Part shown: positions 29,395 through 41,823 of the stretch, in pieces
Layout of the letters: the number at the start of each line of letters is the position of its first letter
How positions within the stretch are numbered: position 1 is the first letter of the stretch
NCBI GenBank assembly: GCA_034509925.1
Contig: CM067538.1
Location: forward strand, 328,501-392,500
Direction of reading: 5' to 3'
From: Hirudinaria manillensis
Lineage: Eukaryota; Annelida; Clitellata; Hirudinida; Hirudinidae
Length of the DNA stretch: 64,000 nucleotides
Made by a program: the position numbers and the translations under genes
Notes under the pieces: generated by a model
Told to the model about the DNA's origin: nothing
The model's input: the letters and a program-made list of their open reading frames with translations, nothing else
Database searches by the model: none

Positions 29395-31253
29395 TCAGAA
29401 ATATGGAATCCTAGCAAAAGAAATCTTCTCCAATCCCTGCCTAAGATGTCCATTGCTTTGAAGCTGTTTTGAAAGAAAATAAAAACAGTTTAAAAAAAAA
29501 AACAAGAATAATCTCGAAGCAAATAAATTTTCTTGCAAATCCTAAACTGGTGATTTGAACCGAACAAAACTCTGAAAGTGATTTTTAAAAACCGTTTGCA
29601 GTTCATCGTCGATTGAAATCGCAATCTTTCGTTAAAACTCGATACGAGTAAAAACTTCCGACTCACGTGGTTGAACCATCGACAGAGGTCGACGTGGTTC
29701 TGTTTGTCATGGAACGACATGTTCTTCTGCAACAACAAAGAACACGACAAAAGTGTTTATTAAAATTAAATGCAAATAACATCGTTCAACATCATTTTTA
29801 CAGATGTTGTAACATATATTGCATCAAAAATGGAGAAAACAATCCTAAATTCCAAATGACTGCCATCTTAATTTAGCTTGCATTCTAGGTCATTGGTGAC
29901 TTTATATAAATATTAATATTGGTAAATAATAATAATAGTAATAATAATAATAACAAGAACTCACAAGTATGGAATGCAGTTTGTAGAACATGAGTACATC
30001 AGCCAATGTCAAATGATTGCCTACGAAGAAGACTTTGTCCGACAGGTTGGTGTTCAATTCCTGTCGAGAACCAAACGAGTTTAATTAGCAACATTAACAT
30101 GCAATGACCACATCTTGCAGATAACGTAGAATTAATTTTAAATTAATTTTTAAAAAAATTAAATTTTAAATCAACTTTTAAATTAATTTTAAAAAAAACA
30201 TCATAAATTAAGTTTTAAATCAATTTTTAAAAAATAAAGTTAAATTGTCTTAACTTTTGAAACCACGTTGGAACGTAATAATTATTAATATCGTACTAAT
30301 TGATAATAAGATGGTCAACGAGTGCAAAATACGTACGGCCAAGACTTTCGAGAAATCCTTGTCGGAGCACCTATCGACTCTTGTGATCCTGTACTCCATC
30401 CATTGGCTCACCAAAGTGTTTTCCAGGACATCTCTGCCTGGATAAAAACATTAAATTCCATCTCAATTCAAAGAAACCTGGATAAAAACATTAAATTCCA
30501 TCTCAATTCAAAGAAACCTGGATAAAAACATTAAATTCCATCTCGATTCAAAGAAGCATTGTTCCTACGTCATCCGATCGACAACGGCAAGACATTGCAA
30601 ATTTGTTATTTTATAAGTTCACTTTTCAACATCGTCTCTGCATTATATCGACCCCATTGACAAGCTAAAATAATGGCTCGGATCACATTTGGTCATCTGC
30701 TTGCAATGTTGATGTTATCTGGTGTATCGACGGTCAATGCTCGGAATTAACCGACAATCGATAAAGTTCATGTGAAATTTGTAAACAAACCTAGCAAGAA
30801 TGTTGAGTCTCCATTTTCTCTGGCCAAGTATTTGGCAGATGACACAATTCCTTTTATGACGGCCCCCTGGACCTTGAGTACTGGGTACTAAAGTTTTAAT
30901 TTTTTTTTAAATTAATGTTTTCATTTCATCAGGATGACTATGATTCTCACTTAAACACTTTTTAAACACAGATAACTGTGATGGCTGATCTATCACTGAC
31001 AGGAATGTATCATTACATGATTTGTAGTTTATTTTAAAATATTCAATGAGAATGTTTCTATTTTTTGCTCATTTGCAGATGATTTTTATAAGTTAAAGCC
31101 TCAATCCTACATTTGAAGAAACCAACTTATGGTAAAACATTCGTCACTCACGGAGTCATTTCCAACGAGAGATATTTGTTTATGTTGGACGGGCAATTTC
31201 TTGGAATTCGAAATGAAAGAATTTATAAACGTAAGCTCTTCTTTGGCGTTCAT
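29395..31253 (-). CDS. EEF1E1: Eukaryotic translation elongation factor 1 epsilon-1 (AIMP3/p18)
   Basis: EEF1E1/AIMP3 is a GST-fold scaffold subunit of the multi-aminoacyl-tRNA synthetase complex and also acts in DNA-damage signalling. Six exons, 31253-31152, 30887-30791, 30437-30337, 30060-29965, 29726-29667 and 29463-29395 (TGA), total 525 bp, giving 174 aa, the same length as human EEF1E1. All phases fit. Landmarks in order: start MNAKEELTFINSF, YPVLKVQGAVIKGI, a GST-C-like LVSQWMEYRITRVD, NLSDKVFFVGNHLTLADVLM, YKLHSIL and DLCRWFNHLQS, with the end GLEKISFARIPYF. The SLVGNDS|gtgagt donor and the CAC|gtgagt donor of exon 5 are strong. The minus-strand reading frame continues past the exon 5 donor to about 29490, but that is intron read-through. 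The exon 3 acceptor lies in a triplicated 40-bp repeat. Confidence 0.93.
30437..30556. repeat. 40-bp direct repeat, three copies, spanning the EEF1E1 exon 3 acceptor
   Basis: Three nearly perfect copies of a unit beginning CCTGGATAAAAACATTAAAT. The first contains the splice acceptor used for exon 3. The third copy differs near its end. Confidence 0.9.
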
Positions 31254-31978
31254 TTTATTTTTTCCGTGGCAAGCACAAGTCTCCGAAATATCGCTATTGA
31301 CGTATGCTGAGAAAAGTAAACGCACGAATCTTATTTGTTGCCAAGCATTTGACATTCATACATTTTTATAAATAATATATAAATTCATCACTTATTTCAA
31401 AATTATATCAATTTATTATTGGGCTTTTCCCGAATTTATTATTTTTCTCTTGGAAATTGCTTCTGACTTTTCACCCGTCTTTCGCTGACGGGCGAGATTG
31501 ATCTAATTTTTAGAGATTTCCGGATATGCCAAAAACTTGTGACGCCTTTTATTCGTATTTCAATTGTATAATCATTTATTATATTCTTTCTACTGAACAT
31601 GAAAGTTCTGTGCTCAGTATATTGACAGAATTCTCAAATGTTTTTGAAATCCAGTTCAAGTGATGACTTTTTCAGTCAACAAAAATGTCCTTCTATTACG
31701 AATGATGAATTCGAACGAAATATGACCGCAGCTAAAAATTCGTTGAAAGAAATCGTGATATATATTCAGAAAATGTCAGATCCGCGATAGGTTTTTTTTG
31801 TTCCTAGATTCTTCTGAAGTTCAAAATATCCGTCACGCGTTCAGAAAAAAAAAAGAGACTCTTTCAGATGAAAATAGTGCTAATAAGAGGAAATAATAGC
31901 AGATGTTAAAATACTATCCACAATATTGGAATATTAACAATAATCCCATTTTCATCATTTTCAGTGTTAATTTTCAGA
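31254..31978. other. Intergenic region between DDR and EEF1E1
   Basis: EEF1E1 promoter/5' UTR and DDR 3' UTR. Minus-strand AATAAA candidates (plus TTTATT) occur near 31410-31440. A small inverted repeat CCCGTC...GACGGG lies at about 31477-31496. No gene is seen. Confidence 0.45.
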
Positions 31979-34900
31979 CTACAGCCAAGCTCCGTATCGA
32001 CGACTCTCGACGACTGCAGTCGGTGAAGTAAGCGTTGAGGGCATGTAGCCGCTACTCTTGTGCTGCAAGAACATGTGTATTTCCTCGAAGGTTGGTCGCA
32101 GTTTGGCATCCCTGGACCAGCACTCCATCATGAGATCGTAAATCTCCTTCGGACAATCCTTCGCTGGTTTCTCGAGGCATTCGAACTCGTGACCTTCGGA
32201 CTGGCCGAGCCGAAGTATGTTCTTGACGACCTGTGGATCGCTCAGGTGATCGTAAGGTCGCCTCTCTGCCCTCGTGAGGATCTCCCAGAGCGTCACGGCA
32301 AAAGACCAGACGTCGCTTTTGTTGCTGTACTTTTCCTGCAGAAGAGAGGAATGAACGGAGGTTGAATAAGTGAATGAATGAATGAATGAATGAATGGTTG
32401 ATTGATTGAAATGCTTTGAACAACTGAATTCTCGAAATGCACGATTCCATCGAACAAGATTATCAGACTGATTGCCGATTAGTAGCGGGAAAGGATAAAT
32501 GATTGAAAAAGTAGGCAGAAGAATGAACGAACGAACGAATGAATGAATGAATAGATGGAGAGATGAATGTATGAACGTATGAATGAATAGATGGAGAGAT
32601 TAATGGATGAACGAATGAATGAATGAATGAATAGATGGAGAGATGAATGGATGAATGTACCAACCAGCGTTAGAGTCCCGCTAATCTGACTAGAAGACAA
32701 ATTGGCATTGTTATTCGCCTATTCTAACGTAGTTCCAGTGGGGATTGAATGCGATCGTTATCATCACCGCCATCATAATCACCATCATCATCATCATGAC
32801 CATCATAATTACCATCATAATCGTCGACTAACCAATAGGACTGATTCCCACGCCATCCACCTGACCGGAAGTACGGCCTGACCTTGAACTCTATAATAGT
32901 CGACCTTGTAGAGGCTGGAGGTCATGCCGAGGTCAGATATTTTGACCTGGAGGTAGCGACCCACGAGGCAGTTCCTGGTTGCCAGGTCTCTGTGCACGAC
33001 CTTCATGCTTTCCAGGTACTTCATTCCAGAAGCTATCTGGGTTGCCATGTAGATCAGTGCCCCGTAGCTGAAGGATTGTCATTGGTCGGTGGGTGGAGTT
33101 TAAAATGGGGGTGGGATGATGATGATGATGATGGTGATGGTGGTGACGATGATGACGATGCAGGGACGAGAAGGGTGGGTTAAGGACTGGATGAGTGAGG
33201 AGAACGTGGGCAGAGTGTGGAGCCCTTGCGAGTGCAAAATCCAATGTTGAACGTCCATCCGTGGGCTGCCCAATGAGGTTGCACCACGGGGTGAATGAGT
33301 GCAATGGGGAGGGGTTATTGAGTGAAGAAATGGAGAAAGAAAAAGATAATGGCTGGACGGTGCAAGGCGATTATTTCTTATCGGATAGTTTTTGTCCTTA
33401 TCATTTTCACGACGACGACGACGACGACGATGATGACGATAATGAAGGTTATGATGACGATGTCGGTATTGATTGTGGAGATGATGACATTGCAGATGCA
33501 ACAATAGTGCTTATATATTATATATCTAACTGATGTATTATTTATCACACTTAAAATAAATAATTGAATAAATAATAATAATAATTATTATTGTAATAAA
33601 TAAATATTATAATAATAAATATTATTATTACAATAATAATAATTATTATTATTATAATAAATAAATATTATTATAATAAATAAATATTATAATAATAAAT
33701 ATTGTTATTATAATAAAAATAAATTATTGCTATTAAAGTGCAAATGCTTGGAATGATTGCTCCATTGAAGTCTCAGACTTGACGCTGTCGTCGGAGTTGG
33801 TAACTTCGTGACATTTATAACCTTTGATTAGAAATGAGAGCTTTAAATAAATAAATAAATAATGTTTTATATTTGCAATAATTTAACAATTACCTTAAAA
33901 ATGAATAAATAAGTAAATAAATAAATAAATAATGTTTTATATTTGCCATAATTTCCGCAACAATTTAATAATTACGTTAAAAATGAATAAATAAATAAAT
34001 AAATAAATTGGGTGATTGAGTGATTGGTCTACATAAATTAAGCGATACTGGAAATGGTCTGAATAACTGAAGACATCTGAAAGAGGCCAATTAGTCTTTA
34101 AGTCGGTGTAAGATCAATAAGCCATGACTTGGCCGGATTAACAAGCCATTAGTCGGGCAGATCCGATTGGGTAGAGTAGAGTAGAGGAGATTTCATTTAC
34201 GGGGTGAGGAGCTGGGGAGCTGGGGAGGTGGGGACATGTTTTCCTCACGAGAGGAAATGGACGTCGATGGAGGTTTTAAAAACCACAGCGAGGTATGGCA
34301 GGTCATTCGAAACCTGGCCGGTAATTCCCTCACCTGAGACGCTCTGAAGTGACGTCGCTGCAGCCACTGAAGACCGTGAAGCCGCGACGGCAGGAATCGT
34401 TGAGAAACTGGCAGAGAATTCCGTGGCATGGATACTCGAGGCACATTCCCAACGTGCAGGTGTCCTTGTCCAGGTAGAGACCAATCACGTTGCTCAGGTG
34501 TTCGTTGTTTCTCGAGAGGAGTTGGTCGAGCTCTTGGAAGAACTTTTCCCTGGTGAAATGTTAGAATAGAATGGATGATCGACAGACAGACGGATGGATG
34601 ATCGACAGACAGAGAGATGGATGATCGACAGACAGACGGATGGATGATCGACAGACAGACGGATGGATGGATGGATGTATGAAATAATTGATGGATGGAC
34701 GATCAAGATCTAAATGATTGGATAAATAAAAGTATTTAAAATGTATCTATGTCTGAATTTGTGGATAGCAGACAGACGGACGGACGGATAGATGGATGGA
34801 TGGATGGATGGATGGATGGATGGATGGATGGATGGATGGATGGATGATGGATGGATGGATGGATGGATGATGGATGGACTGGTCAATGAGTGGATGGATG

Positions 34901-37900
34901 GATGGACTGATTGGTTCATAATGGAGCAGAAGAAGAGATTGATGGACGGACAATTGAATGACGCCGACCCCAGGCCGCGCGGAAGAAGATGATGGAGAGA
35001 GTGAAACAGCGACGGTTGAATGAATGAATGAAGGAATGAAGGGAGATAATGATTTGATTAATGGAGGGAGTCAGTGGAGCGAAACTGAAAGGGGTTGAGA
35101 CAGGGATTTTTCTTTTTAAAGAGCCAATTCATCACAAGTAAAAAAACCTAACGCTTCTCATTGTAATGAAGGTAACGTCATCTTTGTCATCATCATCACC
35201 GCCATCGTCATCATCGTCATCATCACCGCCATCGTCGTCGTCATCGTCATCACAAAGGCTCATTAAATGCCTCTCGATCACAGGCGACTTTTGCGAGACG
35301 TCAGCTCGATTATTAATGTCGCTCGGTTTCTATATTTAGACGGACATTAATTAACATTAATCTGGGTCATTAATATGCATTAGCTGGTAATTAATATGCA
35401 TCAGATGGTCATTAATATTTATCAATGGCTCGTTAATAATCGTAATCTGCCGGAGGTGAGACAAAAGTTTGGGCGATGACAGGGTGTTGCTCGTCTTAAA
35501 AAGGAGACGAAGACGAAGACGACGATGATGGTGATGATGATGATAGTGATGATGACGATGACGACGACGACGACGACGATGATGATGGAATTAAACGAGG
35601 GTTGTTTGTGAAACTGCTCAGATACAGATGTCCAATAGCATCGACCAAATGGCATCTTAAGAGCTTAATACAAAGTGATTGACAGTTTAAATGTTTTGCT
35701 TTATTTAACAATTAAATGCTTTATTCCTCCACCAGTTCAATCAATCCATCATCCAAATGAAAATTTTCGTCCAAAATTGATTTAGAATCCATGCTCGCCT
35801 GACCGGGACTAGGGCGTGTGAGGTCAAAAAGATGAATTCAATCATTATCAGCATCAACGATGACGGTGATGATGATGATGATGATGACGACGACGACAAC
35901 AACAACAACAACGGCCCAAAGTGATGTCCAAATTTGAATAAATTTCTTTGTTCAGTTTTCGAGAATATTCGCAACAAAAAGTAAAAATTCTTTGAACTAT
36001 CGGGAGGAGTGTACCTCATCTGACGAGTTGAACCTCTGTCTAGCATTTTCACGGCCAGCATTGTTTCCGGATTGCTGGGAAAGGAAACGCTGTTGCTGTC
36101 GACGGTGTTGCTGTTGGTGGTGACGATGGCGGTTGTGGTAGTCGTCGTGGTGGTGGTGTTGAAGGGATCCGGATTGGTGGATAGTATGACGGAAGCAGGA
36201 AGACGACGTTTGTACAGGAACACCTGGAGAAGATAAGACGGATGAAGATGATGATGACGATGACGACGACGACGATGACGACGACGATGGTGATGATGAT
36301 GATGTTGTCGAAGATTATTCAGGATATGAACTGATGCGTCAAGTAGTGAGTTAATCTCGAAAGATTTTCAACGAAAATCATTGAAACGAGGATTGGACTT
36401 AAAAACAACAAAAAACAAAAACACGAAGATGGAAGATTTAAGTCAAGTCAGCATTCGTATGGCATTTTAAAATGATAAAATGATAATAAATAATAATTTA
36501 TTTTAAATAAATTTCAAATCAAAAACAAATAATTGGTTAAAAATTAATTTAATTTCATACCTTATTATTCTGAAACAATGCAATTTCAACAAAAAGAAAT
36601 TAATAATAATAATAATAATAATATGCTAAGTATTTAACAATTACGTAATTAATTAATATATCAATAAAAAAAGGTGTCATCTTTATCAGCCAAAGATTGA
36701 TAGACTGAATATATAGATGGATGGATTGATGGATTGATAGGTGGATGGATTGATAGGTGAATGTATGTATGTATGTATGTATGTATGTATGTATGGATGG
36801 ATGGATGGATGGATGGATGGATGGATGGATGGACTGATGGATTGATAGGTGGATGGATTGATAGGTGAATGTATGTATGTATGTATGGATGGATGGATGG
36901 ATGGATGGATGGATTGACAGATGGAAAAAAAGTGAAAGCACAAAAACCTGGCCAAAGGGGGAAGCGCCAAATTTGTTGAGAAGTTCCAGTTGCTCTCTCG
37001 GTACGACTAATTCGGCATAACCGGAAGGCAGCAAAGAACTATTTGAAGGTCTTTTCTTTCTATGCTTCCTTCTATTTTCGTCCGCCATCGTGTCGAGGGA
37101 AGCCATCTTGAAATCTTGTATCGATGGAGATAGAGGCGGAAGATGTTTCTCTGACGACAATGGAACTGCAAGGAAGAAAGGATCAAGGGATGGATGGATG
37201 GATGGATGGATGGATGAATGAATGAATGGATGGATGGATGGATGGATGGATGGATGGATGGATGAATGAATGGATAGATGGATGGATGGATGGATGGATG
37301 GATGGATGGATGGATGGATGGATGGATGGATGGATGGATGGATGGATGGATGGATGGATGGATGGATGGATGGATGGATGGATGGATGGATGGATGGATG
37401 GATGGATGGATGGATGGATGGATGGATGGATGGATGGATGGATGGATGGATGGATGGATGGATGGATGGATGGATGGATGGATGGATGGATGGATGGATG
37501 GATGGATGGATGGATGGATGGATGGATGGATGGATGGATGGATGGATGGATGGATGGATGGATGGATGGATGGATGGATGGATGGATGGATGGATGGATG
37601 GATGGATGGATGGATGGATGGATGGATGGATGGATGGATGGATGGATGGATGGATGGATGGATGGATTGAATGAGTGGAGGACTGATGAGCGAAAAAAAT
37701 TTGGATTGATTTATTAGCGGCGATGATGCCAATGATGATGATGAATTAGACCGTAACGATTCCCTGACGAGGACGACGACGACGACGATGATATTGGTGG
37801 TGTTGATGATATGATGACGATGATGATGGTAATGATTCATTTATCGTTCAGCATCAAGCCATATTCTCCAGACAATCCGTCTCACTTGGAATGATTTCGT

Positions 37901-38077
37901 GAAATATATTTTTATTTTAAAGAATTTAAATTATTTAATTTGTTTTTTTATATTTAAAACTGAAATTGAAGAGAAAAGTAAAATTTAAATTTAAAAAAAA
38001 TCGTTAAATGTCTGGAATTAAAGAGGATGAGGTAAAAGCGGGTTCGACGGAAAAACATTTCTGCAAAGTAAACATCG

Positions 38078-38111
<34 letters not shown>

Positions 38112-41100
38112 TTTATTTAATGATTATCCTGATTATTCTATTTTATTGCGAGAAAATGAAGGATTAAAAAGGTTTTCGGACGATTTTTTTCGTCATTTTT
38201 GAACCCATATGACGATTGGGGAATTGAAATCATTATATTTTTTTTAAAAGGTTTATCATTATCATAATCTTCGTCATCATCATCATCATCATATGCATCG
38301 TCATCATCACCACAACCATCATCATCATCGTCATCGTCATCTACTCACCCATACTGCCCAGGTGACTCCTCTCGTGCTGTTCATTAGAAACGGACGACCT
38401 GACCATAGTTGAAAAGTTCATTCGAACCTCGTCGTCGACGGCAGCAAGAGCCGCAAGAGCTGCAGCAGCCGCTGGCGTCGCTCGGTCGCCGAGGTAGTCG
38501 GGCGACTGGGGGAGACGAGTGGGGAGACCCTGTTGGAAGAAGTACCTGCCCTGGTGAGTCACCTGGGGCTTCGTGAGGTCAAGGAAGCTCTGCCTCCTTA
38601 GCAGATCCACGGTTGCTATGCCACCTGAGGAGTTCATCTGGTGCGTTGCTAGGGTCGGCCTGTTTGTCGCCGTCGTCGTCGACGATGACGTCAGGCGACT
38701 CGTTTCTGTGGGTGAGGAGGTCAACAGGTTCATTGGGGAGATGACGGTTGAAGCTCCCTTGTCGTCTGCACCGACTGACTGCCAGGCCGATTGCTCCTGA
38801 TGATGATGATGATGATGATGATGTTGATGTTGATCCTGATAGTGATGATGGTGATCGTCGTGAAGGGTATTGCCGTTCGAGAAGGTGAAGGTCAAGTCGC
38901 CGGGATCAACGAAGGTCGACTTTGGGAACAAAAACTTTGCCTGGTTGGAAGGGGGGCTGCTGGAGACGGCAGAAGAGGTTCTATTTCTCGATCTGCATTG
39001 ATACCTGATATGGTGATGACGATGACGATGACGGTGGTGGTAGTGATTATGATGATGACGGTGATGATTATGGTGTTGATGATGATGGTGTTGGCGTCAG
39101 AGGAAAATGGTGAATAAATAAAAACGAATCTGGTTCGTCGTGCGTCATTTCTGATATTTCAGCGTCACGTTCGTTACTTTAATAAAAAAAAAATCTTTTG
39201 GCGTTTGATGATGACGATGATGATGATGATGATGGGCATGCCTATAATGATAATGGTTATGCCCAGTATGACGACGACGACGACGACGACGATGATGATG
39301 ATGATGAGTAGAGTCAGATCGACTGACAACCTGACGAAGAACAGCATGGCCAGAGCAAAGGAGCAGGCGATCATGACAGCGAGCACCGCAGTTATGGCGG
39401 CAAAAACCACCGTCTTCGTCTGGTCGGCGTCTCCACCGTCGCCAATGGCGACCGACGACGAGATCACGTGATCCGAATCGTATATGGCGTCATCAACGGC
39501 TCGGATTACGTCGTTATCGTGGTACTGGCGCTGACCCGACCTCGATTCGACCCTGAACCTATCCGGTTGGAGGTCATCGTGTCCAGCCGACGACGACGAC
39601 GATGAGGATGATGAAGATGAAGAGGACGCTGATGGCGACGATGACGATTGTCTGACGATCGGTTTGACACCTGAGACAAGATGACATAGTTGTTGCTCAT
39701 TTATCGCCCATCATCATTATGTGATGATCGTAATAATCATCGTCAGCATCATCATCACCACCACCACCAACAACAATAACATCACTATCATCATCGTCGT
39801 CGTCATCAGGTACCTGGAGAAACCGTCGGATGGATGATTCGGTCGAGTGACGTCATCATCCTGACGTATGTGTAGTCAACGTCATCACCGCCGTCGTCGT
39901 CGTCGTCATCCTCTTTCGCTTTTTCATCAATTATCGCCCCAGGTGAAAGCATTTCTGCAAACGGAGACAAGGAAGGAAATTAAGGAAAATTGCTTGCAAG
40001 ATGGCGTCAGAGATTCAGTCATCTCTGACGTCAAACATCGTCAACAAATTTCCAACGTTCATTTATGTGGCGCATCACTAGGGCTTCCCTCCCTTCCCTC
40101 CCTGGTGCTTTGCCTTTTATAACAACGACCACGACCATGACGACGACGACGACGATGACGATGAGTTTATTTGAATTCGGTTAATGTTATCAGAATCATT
40201 AAAATATTTATGGAACCATTTAAGAATAATAAATAATTAAAACGATAAAAAGTAATTCAAAAAAACAAAAAGTTCAATACGAGCGAGACTTCGAAACCAG
40301 CCATCGGGAGATGAATATAGGAGCCTCCAATGATATTAAGGGGATCAGATTCTTGGACCAATGAGAATGAGACTTGCTTATGGGGCTCAGCGGTTCATTG
40401 GTTCGAGTCATTGTTATTGTAGACACTCGGGGCCAATAGAAGCTCGATTTATAAATAGCCATTTCGCGAAATGCCGTCTACTAACCACTGTCAAATGACA
40501 CTTCGCTCAGACTGAGCCAATCAGCTGCGAGGTTGAAGAACAAAACGACCTTGACTCTGCTTCCGGTACAAGAGGTCATCTTCAGTGAGGCGTGTCGATT
40601 GGCCGTTTCGTCGCGTGACCTCAGAACTAGTGTTTTATTGGTCAGCGAGGAGCCATTGTCGTCGTCGTTGTTGTTGCCGATTGGCGGAAAAAGCAACATG
40701 GCCGGAGGGCCTCGAAAAGCATTCGACTTGGAGCAGCGTACTTGAATTTCGCTCAGGCCACTCGTTTCGTTGTCTATGGTCCGAGGACCGATGGAGATTT
40801 TCAGTTCTTTGATATGGCGAACGGAGTCAAAGTGGAAGGTGATTTCAACATAGTCTCTCTCTAAGTAAGAAGAAGACGAAGACGACGATGATGGTGGTGG
40901 TGATGATAATGGTTGATAAGCTGAGGACTTCGACCTCGAGGAAAGAAGCGGTCTCTTCCAGGCAACCCACTTGCGGGACGACGACGGCGACGGAGATGAC
41001 GTCACAGTCTCGTCAGCAATCGACATGTCCGTCAAGAGTCCGAGACCGCCCGACAACACCCGACTTCCGGCTGGCGTTGTCAAGGTTACGCCGTCGTACA

Positions 41101-41185
41101 GGGGTTCGGCAGTTCTGCCCTCAGGACCGAGGACCACGGAATAGGAGAGTAAACCATCTGCAGTGATGCTGATGATGATGACGAC

Positions 41186-41224
<39 letters not shown>

Positions 41225-41729
41225 GACAACGACTCTGATTCCATGCAACGATTAGGCTTAAGATGGCATTTACTGCTTTAAACAGGATATACAATTCTAT
41301 GTCCATCTTCGTTACCATCATCATCATCGCCAGCAATATCATCATCATCATCATGGTCATCATCATCATCATCGCCAAGATTATTAAGTTGTAATTGTAA
41401 ATGTAATCATCATTGTTATTATTGAATCCTCTTTATTGGATTACATTACGAACGGCCATCCTGACCAATTAGAGGCACCCATTTTGTAAACATTCCATGC
41501 CTCCGTGACGTCATTAATAGCCGTGCTTCCGGGTCGATCAAGTGCTACAGTGGACGGTGCACGTCCTCCCAGCCATCTGTCCAACAACACCCACCCATCC
41601 ATCGATCCATCCATCCATCCATCCATCAATCAATCAATCAATCACCCGCTCACTCACTCACTCACTCACTCACTCACTCACTCACTCACTCACTCACTCA
41701 CTCACTCACTCACTCACTCACTCACTCAC

Positions 41730-41823
<94 letters not shown>

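Larger units (their letters stand above)
31979..39004 (-). other. DDR juxtamembrane and tyrosine kinase exons
   Basis: The juxtamembrane exon 39004-38349 (218 codons) has a His-rich run, poly-Ala and SPDYLGD. Exon 37165-36948 holds the glycine-loop region ([12 protein letters not shown]). Exon 36223-36015 has a Thr-rich insertion and the beta-3 lysine (LAVKMLD). Exon 34549-34334 has the alpha-C region ([10 protein letters not shown]) and hinge (MCLEYPCHG). Exon 33067-32833 has [21 protein letters not shown] and [20 protein letters not shown]. Exon 32335-31979 has [23 protein letters not shown] and [11 protein letters not shown]. The catalytic lysine, HRD aspartate, DxG aspartate and paired activation-loop tyrosines are present. 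Oddities are the F-to-L change in DFG and the degenerate glycine loop. Confidence 0.88.

Noticed and set aside
29490-29666. Continuation of the EEF1E1 reading frame beyond exon 5
   Set aside because: A gtgagt donor at 29666 and a following exon (29463-29395) restore the family C-terminus; the extension has no homology.
31475-31498. CCCGTC...GACGGG hairpin as a terminator or histone-type stem-loop
   Set aside because: Only six base pairs, no downstream histone element, and intrinsic terminators do not apply here.
37007-37840. 277-aa minus ORF and the 130-163-aa plus ORFs made of IHPS / MDGW repeats
   Set aside because: They are translations of the (GGAT)n microsatellite, which has no stop codon in several frames on either strand.
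41441-41629. 62-aa minus ORF between DDR discoidin exons
   Set aside because: The flanking exons join in matching phase (GCLGN-D-GLLSYS), so this lies in an intron.
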